This document shows, one piece after another, positions 18,758 to 27,531 of a DNA stretch of 64,000 bases. Position 1 is the first letter of the stretch. The number at the start of each line of letters is the position of its first letter. Origin of the DNA: an uncultured bacterium (GTDB lineage: Bacteria > CSSED10-310 > CALFER01). The notes under the pieces were generated by a model. That model did not search any database, was not told where the DNA came from, and saw nothing but the letters and a program-made list of their open reading frames with translations. The position numbers and the translations under genes were made by a program. The stretch spans positions 124,001 to 188,000 of the forward strand of contig CALFER010000102.1 in the NCBI GenBank assembly GCA_937951895.1. Reading direction: 5' to 3'.

Positions 18758-19519
18758 ATGTTCAGAACTGTTCACGTGCTGACCAGCGAGACCGAGCGAA
18801 TTGAGGAGTGGGTGAACGAGATTGCGAGACGCCGCGGGTGCGACTCGCCATCGGAACACGCACCGGTTGAAGCACGGTTGTCCATTACAACAGTTTATGG
18901 CGAGTCTGACTTCGACTGGATCACATTCATCGAAACACCGTCCGCAGGGATAAAGCGGCTGGTTTCCGATCTGGCCGCGATCACAGACTCGCTGACACTG
19001 GGTCTATCGATCGAGCCGGATGTCGAGTGGAGTTTCAGGGCCATGACAGGACTCAACCTGCTCGGCGACTTCCACTGGACTGCTCCCGCGGAAGAACTGC
19101 AGAATCTGGATGAGGAGGTCGGAAAACGTGAAAACAGGAAATTGGAGGATCTTGGAATTTGCACCCAGTCCGGGCATCCAGGCCTCGAAAAACTCAATCA
19201 AAGAATGCTGTCCAGATCGCGAATCCAAAGTTCCGATCCCCATGTGGAACTCAAATATCGCGCGCGCTTGTCCAACAGTGAACTTGTTCCCGCAATCCCT
19301 GAGTTGTCCGAGGAACTTCCCGTGAATCTTGCCCGGAATCTCCCCGGATCGAGTGCTGCCCGATTCAGAAGAATCCTTGGGAAACCTCATCTGACTGTCG
19401 TCCAGATGGCAGCCGAGTTTGCCCATTACATTCATCTGCCGGATCCGTTCAGAAACGTCGAGGATCTTGAACGATGGGGGATCAGGGGTCGCGAGATCAG
19501 ACTCTGGCGGTTTCGCTAG
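18758..19519 (+). CDS. Hypothetical protein, unknown family
   Basis: This is a soluble 253-residue protein that I do not recognise. I chose the ATG at 18758 because GGAGGAG precedes it closely; an ATG six codons upstream lies before that site. It begins MFRTVHVLTSETERIEEW. It has an acidic/amphipathic first third, a hydrophilic centre and a basic C-terminal region ending RGREIRLWRFR. There is no signal peptide, membrane segment or obvious catalytic motif. The gene stands alone in orientation, and its last 23 bases overlap the 3' end of the convergent methyltransferase gene. Codon use looks like its neighbours, so it is probably real, but the function is unknown. Confidence 0.7.
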   Translation: MFRTVHVLTSETERIEEWVNEIARRRGCDSPSEHAPVEARLSITTVYGESDFDWITFIETPSAGIKRLVSDLAAITDSLTLGLSIEPDVEWSFRAMTGLNLLGDFHWTAPAEELQNLDEEVGKRENRKLEDLGICTQSGHPGLEKLNQRMLSRSRIQSSDPHVELKYRARLSNSELVPAIPELSEELPVNLARNLPGSSAARFRRILGKPHLTVVQMAAEFAHYIHLPDPFRNVEDLERWGIRGREIRLWRFR

Positions 19520-20264
19520 AATCGATTTCCAGACTGGCTCGCGAACCAAGCACGACACACGCTTCACTCGATGGTGTGAAATGCGCTTTTGAAAAACTCG
19601 AAAAGATTCGTGTGGTGGTCACACCTGCACCCTTCAATCCATCAAGCAGGTCAGAAGGACGGATGGGGAGCAGATTGACGGAATCGTGATGGGTCGTCCT
19701 GTTTGATTTGATGAGGAGTTCCGTTGAGAAGCGTATGGCGTGAGGAAAGGAATCATAGGAGTAGAATCGCCGGAAACGTACTTCTTCGTTTTCGATAGTC
19801 GATAACGTTTCTGGCCTGTTCAACGCGATTCGATCATAGTTCAGTATCTGGATCAGGATCCGCCCTTCCGGCGTCAGAAGACGGACGAGTGTCCGACAAA
19901 AAGCCGAAAACTCGGATCTGCTGTTCAGATGTACAAGAGTGTTGCCGGTGCAGAGGATCAGATCGAACGATTCCGGAATGAACATTTCCCCGAGGTTACG
20001 CATGTCAGCCACAAAAAAACGCGCATTGTTGCGTGCTTGCTCCGCGTCGCGGCGCGCTCTCTCGATCATGGCCTCATTGAGATCGACTCCGGTGACCTGA
20101 TGTGAACGCGCAGCCAGTTCCATGGCGAGTTGACCTGTGGCGCATCCTATATCCAGAACCTGGGCCGGGGATGCAACCAAGCAGTTCAGAGCGCAGCGGG
20201 TCTTTTCCTCAGATAATGGAAACACATGCTCGTAAACCGATGCCATTTCCCGATAACAAGCCAC
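19497..20264 (-). CDS. Class I SAM-dependent methyltransferase
   Basis: This is a Rossmann-fold methyltransferase of 255 residues. Motif I VLDIGCATGQLAMELA and motif II TGVDLNEAMIERAR bind S-adenosylmethionine. FFVADMRNL and FDLILCTGNTLVHL follow at the usual distances, as in small-molecule methyltransferases of the UbiE/Methyltransf_25 type. The acceptor is unknown. A GTG at 20270 overlaps a very strong AAGGAGG ribosome binding site. The second GTG at 20264, five bases after that site, is the more likely start. It is divergent from tldD across a 185-base gap and overlaps the convergent hypothetical gene at its 3' end. Confidence 0.88.
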   Translation of the reverse strand: MACYREMASVYEHVFPLSEEKTRCALNCLVASPAQVLDIGCATGQLAMELAARSHQVTGVDLNEAMIERARRDAEQARNNARFFVADMRNLGEMFIPESFDLILCTGNTLVHLNSRSEFSAFCRTLVRLLTPEGRILIQILNYDRIALNRPETLSTIENEEVRFRRFYSYDSFPHAIRFSTELLIKSNRTTHHDSVNLLPIRPSDLLDGLKGAGVTTTRIFSSFSKAHFTPSSEACVVLGSRASLEIDSSETARV

Positions 20265-20367
20265 GCTCACCTCCTTGTCGAATTCAGCGACTCAATTGTA
20301 CGGAGAAATCGATGGAAGTCCAGCTCGTGCTTAAACTGCTTAAGTATCAGCGCCTCCATGGATTCGC

Positions 20368-20396
20368 TTGACAACCACGGTGTTTTTACATTTGAT
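20368..20396 (+). promoter_or_regulatory. Possible tldD promoter
   Basis: A perfect -35 hexamer TTGACA (20368-20373) lies 54 to 82 bases upstream of the tldD start. The -10 position 17 bases later reads TTTGAT, a poor match. The gap also holds a tandem TGCTTAA repeat near 20330-20345. This is a tentative call. Confidence 0.3.
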
Positions 20397-20449
20397 GGGC
20401 TTGTTTTGTTCCGTATCGCGGTGATCCGGATGGAAGGAGATAAGATCGG

Positions 20450-21829
20450 ATGGAAGCAATCATTCAGGAAACGCTGAAGAAAGCGAGTGCGGACTTTGTG
20501 GAAATCCGCATCGAGGATACGCGGCGCACAGAAATCACATTTCTCGGGAAGGATTTGAGAAAGGCGCAGGAAATCCGGGATTTTGGCGGATACATCCGCG
20601 CACTGGTCAACGGATCATGGGGCTTTGTCAGCTTCAACCGGCCGGATCGGTTGCCGGAGTATCTCGAAGCGGCAGAAACACGGGCTCGGGCAGCCGGGCA
20701 CGGCTCGTCCAAATTGGCTGCGGTACCTGTTGTCCGGGATAAGATCGACGCTAACATCGATCCGCAAAGCGACCCGCGGACCGTCCCTCTCGATGTCAAA
20801 ATCGACACGCTCGGCGGAATCTCGAAAAGGATCCTCACTGGCGGACCCTCGATCATCTCATCGAGTGTGTCATATCGAGAAGACAATCGTCAGGTGATCA
20901 TCGCGACGAGCGAAGGAACCTATATCGAGAACGATGGACTTTGGGCAGCCGGAGGGATGAGCGCTATCGGGCGCGAAGGGAATGTCATGCAATCCGTGCA
21001 CTCCGGATTCGGAACGCGGCGAAGCTGGAATGATATCTGTGGCGCTGAGGTGGAGATCGAGAAAGTTTGCCGGGAAACGGAAGAGCTGGTGCGAGCGGAA
21101 CCCGCCGTTGGAGGTCGATTCACCGTCATTCTGGACCCCCGTTTGTCGGGAGTTTTCATCCATGAGGCCTTCGGGCATCTCTCCGAAGCGGACAATGTTT
21201 CTGACAATCCCCGGCTGTTGAAACAAATGCAGATCGGAACCCGATTCGCTCAGGATCATTTCAGTGTCATCGACGGAGGAGATCTTCCGGATGAGCGGGG
21301 TTCGTTCCGATATGACGACGAGGGTGTACCGTGTTCGATGACGCATCTGATCAAAGATGGATTGCTGGTCGGACGGCTTCACTCCAGGGAAACGGCGGCT
21401 GCCATGGGCGAACCTGTAACGGGCAATGCCCGAACGGTTGGTTTCCGGTTTTCACCGATCTGCAGAATGTCGAATACCTTTATCGCACCGGGACCGCACT
21501 CTTTCGAAGAAATGCTCGAAGGTGTCGAGAATGGTCTTTATGTCGTTGGAGGTGGCAGCGGAAACACCTCAAAAGGGCTCTTCACGTTTTCCGCGGAAAA
21601 AGCCCAGGTCATTGAATCCGGAAAACTCAAAGGCTGGGTCCGCGATCTGGTTCTCTCCGGAAATGTCTTTCAGACGCTGCACGACATCGATAAGGTAGGT
21701 TCCGACCTGAACCGGTCACGCTCCGGCGGCTGCGGGAAAAGCGTCGGTGCGCGGATGCAGTATCCCCTCAGTGTATCGATGGGAAGTCCTCACATCCGAA
21801 TTCAGAATGTCCTGATTGGAGGTCGATAA
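20450..21829 (+). CDS. tldD: Metalloprotease TldD
   Basis: TldD is the zinc-bearing subunit of the TldD/TldE protease, which degrades unfolded or modified peptides and matures peptides such as microcin B17. The 459 residues have the family's N-terminal substrate channel domain and the signature HEAFGH (residues 238-243), the HExxxH zinc site, followed by LSEAD with the third ligand region. The late segment VGGGSGNTSKGLFTFSAEKAQV is typical. The ATG at 20450 is preceded by GGAAGGAG. The gene is followed after one base by tldE, so both subunits are made from one transcript. The peptide substrate in this organism is unknown; no obvious precursor peptide gene lies beside it. Confidence 0.95.
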   Translation: MEAIIQETLKKASADFVEIRIEDTRRTEITFLGKDLRKAQEIRDFGGYIRALVNGSWGFVSFNRPDRLPEYLEAAETRARAAGHGSSKLAAVPVVRDKIDANIDPQSDPRTVPLDVKIDTLGGISKRILTGGPSIISSSVSYREDNRQVIIATSEGTYIENDGLWAAGGMSAIGREGNVMQSVHSGFGTRRSWNDICGAEVEIEKVCRETEELVRAEPAVGGRFTVILDPRLSGVFIHEAFGHLSEADNVSDNPRLLKQMQIGTRFAQDHFSVIDGGDLPDERGSFRYDDEGVPCSMTHLIKDGLLVGRLHSRETAAAMGEPVTGNARTVGFRFSPICRMSNTFIAPGPHSFEEMLEGVENGLYVVGGGSGNTSKGLFTFSAEKAQVIESGKLKGWVRDLVLSGNVFQTLHDIDKVGSDLNRSRSGGCGKSVGARMQYPLSVSMGSPHIRIQNVLIGGR

Positions 21830-21830
21830 G

Positions 21831-23168
21831 ATGGAGCGGATCCTGGAACGAGCAAAAAAGCATGCGGATATGGCGGAAGTCTACCGGATCGAGAAAAACG
21901 CTGCTCCGGCATGCTTCGCCGGTGGTGAATTGACGGCTCTCGAAGGAGAGGAATCGGTTTCAACCGCATTGCGCCTGATCGTCAATGGCCGATTCGGCTT
22001 TTCGTCGACTACGCATCCCGACGAGGTTGATGAACTCGTCGATCGCGCCGTCAACTCGGCCCAATTTGGTCCTGCAGCAGACTTCGAGTTCTCCCGACAG
22101 GTTATGCATTTTGGCAAAGGTCAATACTACGACCCGAGTGTCGCCGATTTGAAATATGAAGATCTGATCCAGACGGGGAAAGAGATGATCGATATCGTCC
22201 GGACATCCTTCCCGGAAGTCAATCTTGAAGCGGAAGTGACGCGGGAAGCCAACCGGATCACAATCATGAATACTCTCGGGGGTGACATACAGTTTGAAAA
22301 AACCATGTACCAGGCATTCCTCAATGTGCTTCTCATCCTCGATTCCGATCGTGCCGAACTGGAACATACCGCCAGCGGAACGCATCTCAGTCGGGCTCCG
22401 ATTCAAATGGCCCATGACGCTGTCTGGCGATTTTCTCAATGCCGCAGGGTCGCACCCGTTCGCACCAAAAAAATGACGGTCCTCTTCACGAGTCTCGCGT
22501 TCAGGGGCCTTTATGTTCCGTTGTTTTATGGTTTGAACGGAGACAATGCGTTTCGGAAAATGTCGAAACTCACCGGCCAGGTCGGCCAGCACGTCCTGGA
22601 CTCGACCGTTACCGTGAGTGATGACGCAACGGATCCCCTGCTTCCCGCCTCGTGCCCTGCTGATGACGAAGGGGTCATTACGCGGAAAAACACACTGATC
22701 GATCGTGGAATCCTCAAGGGATTTTTCTATGATCGACGAGCCGCGGCACGAGCCGGCGCAGAATCGACCGGGAACGGTTTCAAAAAGTCATCGCTGTATA
22801 CGGGGTTCAGCATCGATACGCCACCTTCGCCCTTCCCGTCCAACCTGGTCATCGATCCGGGAATGATCGCCAGAGACGAACTGATTCGGGGGATCGAAGA
22901 AGGAATCATCGTGGACGATGTCATGGGAGCCGGACAAGGCAATAATCTCAACGGCGAATTCTCGATGAACGTCGCACTCGGTTACAAAATCGAGAATGGA
23001 GAAGTTGTCGGCCGGGTGAAAGATGTCATGGTGGCCGGGAATGTATTCGAAATCTTCAAGAACAATCTCAGAGGGATGTCATCCGAAGCATATGTGGAAG
23101 ATACGCTTTTCGGAAGGTACAAGGTTCCCTGGATTGCGTTTGACGATATGCCGGTATCAGCAACCTGA
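21831..23168 (+). CDS. pmbA: Metalloprotease subunit TldE/PmbA
   Basis: This is the non-catalytic partner of TldD (445 residues). It shares the fold but lacks the HExxxH motif, as expected for TldE. The characteristic late segment GFKKSSLYTGFSIDTPPSP and the terminal NGEVVGRVKDVMVAGNVFEIF are present. I chose ATG at 21831 because GGAGG lies eight bases upstream; a TTG five codons earlier would include the binding site itself. It begins one base after the tldD stop. Its 3' end is separated from the convergent queH gene by one base, leaving no room for a terminator. Confidence 0.94.
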   Translation: MERILERAKKHADMAEVYRIEKNAAPACFAGGELTALEGEESVSTALRLIVNGRFGFSSTTHPDEVDELVDRAVNSAQFGPAADFEFSRQVMHFGKGQYYDPSVADLKYEDLIQTGKEMIDIVRTSFPEVNLEAEVTREANRITIMNTLGGDIQFEKTMYQAFLNVLLILDSDRAELEHTASGTHLSRAPIQMAHDAVWRFSQCRRVAPVRTKKMTVLFTSLAFRGLYVPLFYGLNGDNAFRKMSKLTGQVGQHVLDSTVTVSDDATDPLLPASCPADDEGVITRKNTLIDRGILKGFFYDRRAAARAGAESTGNGFKKSSLYTGFSIDTPPSPFPSNLVIDPGMIARDELIRGIEEGIIVDDVMGAGQGNNLNGEFSMNVALGYKIENGEVVGRVKDVMVAGNVFEIFKNNLRGMSSEAYVEDTLFGRYKVPWIAFDDMPVSAT

Positions 23169-23169
23169 T

Positions 23170-23766
23170 TCACTCGATGACGCCGGAGCCGCTATCCTGC
23201 CGGTTCGGGTGTTCCCGGCGTTGCCTTTCAAGATATGAGTAAACGCAGCCACAGTAATTTTGCCGGTACATGTTCTCCATCCGAGACTTCTCGACAGATT
23301 CCCGGTATCCGTCCTTCTTCTTGAAATCCTCGGCCAGAAACGTCACTCCATGGCGTAAGGCTGTTTCGAAACCGATCGGAAAGATCACCGAAGCCGGCTT
23401 GTTCGGACCGATAGTCAGTGTCGTGGTAAACAGCGGGATCCCTTGAAATGCCGCAATTGCTGCCGCCTTATCCAGGCGAAACTCGAAACAGCGTCGGCAG
23501 CGAGCGCCGCCCTCAGGCGTTTCACGGAACGGCGCAATTTCCTGGCGCCACTCCTCAAACGGTTGATCACAGGAGATCATTTCCAATCCCTGACGCTGCA
23601 GGTACGCCACTGCTTCATGCTGCCGAAAGTGGCACTCTGAATCAGGATAGATGTTGGGGTTGAAAAAAAAACCGATGATCGTGAACTCCGGCGATAGACG
23701 GTCGATCGGCGTCGTGGAACAGGGAGCGCAACAGATATGGAGCAGAATGCGTGGTTTTTCAGTCAT
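23170..23766 (-). CDS. queH: Epoxyqueuosine reductase QueH
   Basis: QueH catalyses the last step of queuosine tRNA modification, reducing epoxyqueuosine, and replaces the unrelated QueG. The 198 residues match the family: an N-terminal HICCAPCSTTPID motif, ARCRRCFEFRLDKAA in the middle, and a C-terminal NYCGCVYSYLE that supplies further cysteines for the iron-sulfur/metal site. The length is normal. It starts with ATG at 23766 without a strong ribosome binding site. No other queuosine gene is next to it, which is common. It is transcribed divergently from the aminotransferase gene across a 133-base region containing a strong inverted repeat. Confidence 0.93.
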   Translation of the reverse strand: MTEKPRILLHICCAPCSTTPIDRLSPEFTIIGFFFNPNIYPDSECHFRQHEAVAYLQRQGLEMISCDQPFEEWRQEIAPFRETPEGGARCRRCFEFRLDKAAAIAAFQGIPLFTTTLTIGPNKPASVIFPIGFETALRHGVTFLAEDFKKKDGYRESVEKSRMENMYRQNYCGCVYSYLERQRREHPNRQDSGSGVIE

Positions 23767-23831
23767 GCGGGCAATTCAACGAAAAAATAGCGATAATTGC
23801 AACCCTGCGCTATACTGCATCCCGATTTTTC

Positions 23832-23850
23832 CCGGTCGGCGGGCGACCGG
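23832..23850. repeat. Perfect inverted repeat in queH/degT divergent region
   Basis: CCGGTCG and CGACCGG form a perfect 7-base, GC-rich inverted repeat with a five-base loop. It lies 50 bases before the aminotransferase start and 66 bases from queH. It is not followed by T-runs on either strand, so it is not a terminator. It may be an operator, or a hairpin in the leader of the plus-strand transcript. A TATACT sequence nearby (about 23811-23816) could be a plus-strand -10. Confidence 0.45.
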
Positions 23851-23899
23851 ATATCTTGAATCGAATCCGTGTTCTGATCCCAGAAAGTGAGTCTTCAAC

Positions 23900-24994
23900 A
23901 TGAAGGTACCGTTGCTGGATATTACAAGGCAGGTTGCGCCGATGCGTGCCGAGATTGATCGGGCGCTGGACCGGGTCGTCACCGAGACAAAGTTCATATT
24001 GGGTCCACAGGTCAAGGAATTCGAGACCAGTATTGCGGAATATTGCGATGTGAAGCATGCGGTTGGTGTCGCATCCGGAACAGACGCACTTGTCATTGCA
24101 CTGCAGGCGATGGGAATTCGCAGGGGACATGAGGTTATCACGACTCCCTATTCGTTCTACGCAACAGCCAGTTCGATCTGGCGGATCGGCGCTCGCCCTG
24201 TTTTCGTGGACATCGATCCCCTCACATACAATATCGATCCAAAACTAATATCCGAAGTCATTACCGATCGCACCAAAGCAGTTCTTGCGGTTCACCTGTT
24301 CGGCCAATGTGCGGATATGGACTCGCTTCGGAAAGAAGCTCGCGGTGTGCCGATCGTGGAGGATGCCGCTCAGGCGATCGGAGCGACGTGGGGGGGAGTC
24401 CGCGCAGGAAAACTCGGAATCATGGGTTGTTTCAGCTTCTTTCCATCAAAAAACCTGGGTGGTTTCGGAGATGCCGGAATGATCGTGACCGATGATACGG
24501 CGCTGGCAGAGCGCGCCATGGCGTTGCGCGTACATGGCGCACGAGAGACCTATCTGCATGATGAGGTGGGATATAACTCCCGTCTCGACACCATCCAGGC
24601 CGCAATTCTCGATGTCAAACTGAAGTATCTCGAGAACTGGCATGAAGGCCGCCGAAGAAATGCCGCTTACTACAACGAGGTATTTAAGGGTTCCGGAGTG
24701 GTCACCCCGATGTGTCAAGCGGAAGTCGGCCATATTTACAACCAATATGTGATTCGAGTTCCCAACCGAGATGCACTGAAGGCGAAACTCCAGGAAGCCG
24801 GTATCGGAACAGCGATTTACTATCCGCTACCGCTGCATCTGCAACCGTGTTTCAAGGAACTCGAGTATCATGCCGGGGACTTCCCGGAAGCTGAGAGGGC
24901 TTCCCGCGAAACACTCGCATTGCCGATTTTTGCCGAGCTGACGCGCGCGGAGCTGGAGTATGTGGCCGAAACAGTCCTGAAACATGTCGGTTGA
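23900..24994 (+). CDS. DegT/DnrJ/EryC1-type sugar aminotransferase
   Basis: This is a PLP-dependent aminotransferase of 364 residues that would aminate a nucleotide-linked keto-sugar for surface glycan synthesis. The fold-type I hallmarks are visible: ASGTDALVIALQA (phosphate contact), VEDAAQAIGATW with the cofactor-binding Asp, and SFFPSKNLGGFGDAG carrying the Schiff-base Lys. HGARETYLHDEVGYNSRLD then follows, as is typical of the DegT/WecE group. The substrate is not predictable. The ATG at 23900 has only a weak purine-rich leader. The gene is alone in its unit, convergent with the small exported protein gene 20 bases away. It fits with Ugd and the glycosyltransferases elsewhere in the window. 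Confidence 0.93.
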   Translation: MKVPLLDITRQVAPMRAEIDRALDRVVTETKFILGPQVKEFETSIAEYCDVKHAVGVASGTDALVIALQAMGIRRGHEVITTPYSFYATASSIWRIGARPVFVDIDPLTYNIDPKLISEVITDRTKAVLAVHLFGQCADMDSLRKEARGVPIVEDAAQAIGATWGGVRAGKLGIMGCFSFFPSKNLGGFGDAGMIVTDDTALAERAMALRVHGARETYLHDEVGYNSRLDTIQAAILDVKLKYLENWHEGRRRNAAYYNEVFKGSGVVTPMCQAEVGHIYNQYVIRVPNRDALKAKLQEAGIGTAIYYPLPLHLQPCFKELEYHAGDFPEAERASRETLALPIFAELTRAELEYVAETVLKHVG

Positions 24995-25014
24995 CAACGA
25001 TTCGGACGATCAGT

Positions 25015-25449
25015 CTATCGGTTGGGAGTGGCCGTCGGCAGAATCTGTTCGATCGAAAAAGACCGGATGTGTCTGAGTTCAATCCGGAATTGCCCGAAAC
25101 CCGCTTCACCAGTGACACTGTCACCCGGATTGGCATTGACCCGGTACTGCGATGAATCCGTCAGTGTGATTTCGATTTCCACCTGATCGTCCCGGATCGA
25201 CATCACTTCGAATCCCTTAAGTCTCTCGAAGGGGATGTAGGCATCCATCGTGCCTTTCTTGACACTGAGAAAGGTGTATTCGTTGAATGTCACATTGACG
25301 CCATCCGTGCGAACGCCATCCTGGTCTGTTATCGATACCTTGAAGTTTTCTTTTGGAATGGTGATCTCATCCTTGGGCTTGGTCGTCATTCCGACGAAAG
25401 TTAGGCCGACTATCAGGATCATCAGTGATACTGGAAAATGCCGTTTCAT
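25015..25449 (-). CDS. Small exported protein, unknown
   Basis: This is a 144-residue protein with an N-terminal hydrophobic signal/anchor (MKRHFPVSLMILIVGLTFVG), then a hydrophilic, beta-rich mature part ending FSIEQILPTATPNR. I chose ATG at 25449 because GGAGG lies nine bases upstream; an in-frame upstream extension adds 19 residues that look non-coding. There is no lipobox and no recognised domain. The alternating hydrophobic pattern (SVKKGTMDAYIPFERLKGFEV) would suit a small periplasmic beta-barrel or sandwich domain. A minus-strand TATACT (25478-25483) may be its -10. It is divergent from ribF. Function unknown. Confidence 0.72.
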   Translation of the reverse strand: MKRHFPVSLMILIVGLTFVGMTTKPKDEITIPKENFKVSITDQDGVRTDGVNVTFNEYTFLSVKKGTMDAYIPFERLKGFEVMSIRDDQVEIEITLTDSSQYRVNANPGDSVTGEAGFGQFRIELRHIRSFSIEQILPTATPNR

Positions 25450-25560
25450 CTCTGGGGTCCTCCCTGAAAACCAGAACAGTATACAGAGATCAACCGTTTT
25501 GGGCACGTGCTAAGTGATGAAACCGGGGGTGGACCGCATCAGGACTCCAGGGCGCCGAGA

Positions 25561-25589
25561 TTGACAAGATCTGCATCCATGGCTACTCT
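25561..25589 (+). promoter_or_regulatory. Candidate ribF promoter
   Basis: A perfect TTGACA (25561-25566) is followed 17 bases later by TACTCT (25584-25589), 33 bases before the ribF start. Spacing is ideal and the -10 is weak. I saw no FMN riboswitch motif in the 173-base gap. Confidence 0.45.
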
Positions 25590-25622
25590 ACCGGACGTTC
25601 TGGCGAGACCTGGAAGGGTGTC

Positions 25623-26552
25623 ATGGAAGTATTTCACACGATAGACAGTCTCCCGCGATTCCAATCCGGAAATGCGGTCACGATCGGAAATTTCGATGGC
25701 ATCCATCTCGGGCACCGTCGTCTGATCGAGATGACCGTTGCCGTTGCGCGGCGAATGCATGGAAAGGCTGTCGTCGTCACGTTCCACCCCCACCCGCTCT
25801 CCGTGCTGGCTCCTCAGAAAGAAATCAAATCAATCAACTCGCAGGACCAGACGATCCATATCCTCCAATCACTCGGCATCGACATCCTGCTCATGATCCC
25901 GTTCGATCAGCGTTTTGCCGAGCAGGAACCCGAGGAATTTGTTCGCTGCATCATCCTTGACGCACTCTGCCCCGCAGCGGTCGTAATCGGGAAGGATCAT
26001 CGTTTCGGACGAGAACGCCGCGGTGATGCCCGGGCTCTGAAACGCATTCTTGAACACCATCAGATAGAGATGATCGTCGTGGATCCGGTGTATGATGGCG
26101 GGGAACCGATTTCGAGCAGTCGGATCCGGGATTGTATCCGGGAAGGCGACATTGAAAACGCGACCCGTTTGCTGGGCAGGTTTTTCCGGTTGAGCGGAGT
26201 TGTTCGGAAGGGATGGGGTAGAGGGCGTTCGCTCGGATATGCAACCGCGAACATCCTGCCAGTCGATCAGATAATTCCATGCACCGGAGTCTACGCGACG
26301 CGCACATGGATAACGAACGTCCCGCTTCCATCCATGACCTACATCGGATCGTCACCCACTTTTCATGAGCAGTCCTTCATGATCGAAACACATTTGCTGG
26401 ATTGTTCGCAGGATCTTCTCAATGCACGGATCGAGGTCGAGTTTGTCAGGCGGATCAGGGATGATATCGCATTCCCCTCTCCCGGGGAACTCATTGCGCA
26501 GTTGGCGCACGATGAGATGCAAACGAGGCGGATTCTTGGTATTCTCGACTGA
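25623..26552 (+). CDS. ribF: Bifunctional riboflavin kinase/FAD synthetase RibF
   Basis: RibF phosphorylates riboflavin to FMN and adenylates FMN to FAD. The 309 residues have the N-terminal nucleotidyltransferase domain with TIGNFDGIHLGH (residues about 20-31) and VIGKDHRFGRERRGD. The C-terminal riboflavin kinase domain contains GWGRGRSLGYATANI and a late IEVEFVRRIRD. The length is standard. It starts with ATG after GGAAGGG. The gene precedes rpiB by 35 bases, so it may head the ribF-rpiB-deaminase-nrdR transcript. In many bacteria ribF is next to truB or rpsO, which is not so here. Confidence 0.96.
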   Translation: MEVFHTIDSLPRFQSGNAVTIGNFDGIHLGHRRLIEMTVAVARRMHGKAVVVTFHPHPLSVLAPQKEIKSINSQDQTIHILQSLGIDILLMIPFDQRFAEQEPEEFVRCIILDALCPAAVVIGKDHRFGRERRGDARALKRILEHHQIEMIVVDPVYDGGEPISSSRIRDCIREGDIENATRLLGRFFRLSGVVRKGWGRGRSLGYATANILPVDQIIPCTGVYATRTWITNVPLPSMTYIGSSPTFHEQSFMIETHLLDCSQDLLNARIEVEFVRRIRDDIAFPSPGELIAQLAHDEMQTRRILGILD

Positions 26553-26587
26553 ATAGGTCGTTGTATCTGCACGAGTTGGAGAAGAAC

Positions 26588-27049
26588 ATGAAAATTGCAT
26601 TCGGATGTGATCATGCCGGCATTACGTTAAGGGAATCGGTATTGAAACACCTTGAAAAAAGGCAGGTTGATGTGATCGATCTGGGTACAACTTCAACGGA
26701 ATCCGTCGATTATCCCGATTTTGCCGTCGAGGTATCCAGAACAGTCTTGATCGGGCAGGCAACACTCGGGATACTAATTTGCGGCACAGGTCTCGGGATG
26801 GCCATCGCCGCAAATAAAATCCCTGGAATCCGTGCCGTGACCGTCTCGGATACGTTCAGTGCCAGGATGGCACGTGCTCACAACAATGCCAACATCCTGA
26901 CGTTCGGTTCCAGGGTCGTCGGGCCGGGTGCAGCGATGGATCTCGTTGATGCGTTTCTCGATGCATCCTATGAAGGCGGTCGGCATCAGCATCGCCTGGA
27001 CAAGATCGCAACCATCGAGAAGTCCGCCCGATCATCGGATCCATTATGA
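26588..27049 (+). CDS. rpiB: Ribose 5-phosphate isomerase B
   Basis: This enzyme interconverts ribose 5-phosphate and ribulose 5-phosphate in the pentose phosphate pathway. The 153 residues begin MKIAFGCDHAG with the substrate-binding Asp-His. ILICGTGLGMAIAANK carries the catalytic Cys, and ARMARAHNNANILTFGSRV is conserved at the usual distance. I chose ATG at 26588, directly after GGAGAAGAAC; the frame extends nine codons upstream without a start supported by a binding site. Its stop overlaps the next start by four bases (ATGA). The order rpiB-dCMP deaminase-nrdR is a common nucleotide-metabolism cluster. Confidence 0.95.
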   Translation: MKIAFGCDHAGITLRESVLKHLEKRQVDVIDLGTTSTESVDYPDFAVEVSRTVLIGQATLGILICGTGLGMAIAANKIPGIRAVTVSDTFSARMARAHNNANILTFGSRVVGPGAAMDLVDAFLDASYEGGRHQHRLDKIATIEKSARSSDPL

Positions 27050-27531
27050 ATAGCAGGCCCAGTTGGAATGAATACTTCATGGAAATCGTGTACCTGATTT
27101 CAAGGCGTTCCACCTGTCTTCGCAGAAAAGTGGGAGCTGTTATCGTTCGCGACAACCGCATCCTGGCCACGGGATACAACGGAGTCCCGTCCGGAATCCG
27201 GCATTGCCAGGATATCGGAGGTTGCCTGCGGGAAAAGCTGGGAGTGCCTTCCGGAGAACGGCATGAGCTGTGCCGGGGTCTCCATGCCGAACAGAACGCC
27301 ATCATCCAGGCAGCCTTTCACGGCTCCAGTATCACCGGCGGCATCCTGTACTGCACGACCCATCCCTGTGTCGTTTGCACAAAAATGCTCATCAACTCCG
27401 GAGTTAAACGGATCTTCTACTCGGAAGGATACTCGGACGAATTATCGATCGAAATGCTCGCGGAATCCGGAATCGAGGTGATTCGATACGAATGTCTCCG
27501 AGTGCCTGCAGAAAAGAGATTGGAATCATGA
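27046..27531 (+). CDS. Deoxycytidylate (dCMP) deaminase family protein
   Basis: This is a zinc-dependent deaminase of 161 residues that converts dCMP to dUMP for thymidylate synthesis; competence protein ComEB belongs to this family. Zinc ligands and the catalytic Glu are visible in CRGLHAEQNAI and TTHPCVVCTK. The N-terminal RPSWNEYFMEIVYLISRRSTC and VGAVIVRDNRILATGYNG are typical. A family-typical insertion with extra cysteines (CQDIGGC, RHELC) precedes the HAE motif. It overlaps rpiB by ATGA and nrdR by ATGA, so the three are probably translationally coupled. Confidence 0.93.
   Translation: MNSRPSWNEYFMEIVYLISRRSTCLRRKVGAVIVRDNRILATGYNGVPSGIRHCQDIGGCLREKLGVPSGERHELCRGLHAEQNAIIQAAFHGSSITGGILYCTTHPCVVCTKMLINSGVKRIFYSEGYSDELSIEMLAESGIEVIRYECLRVPAEKRLES

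Noticed and set aside
25450..25622. FMN riboswitch before ribF
   Set aside because: None of the conserved RFN-element segments is visible in the gap; only a TTGACA promoter candidate is present.
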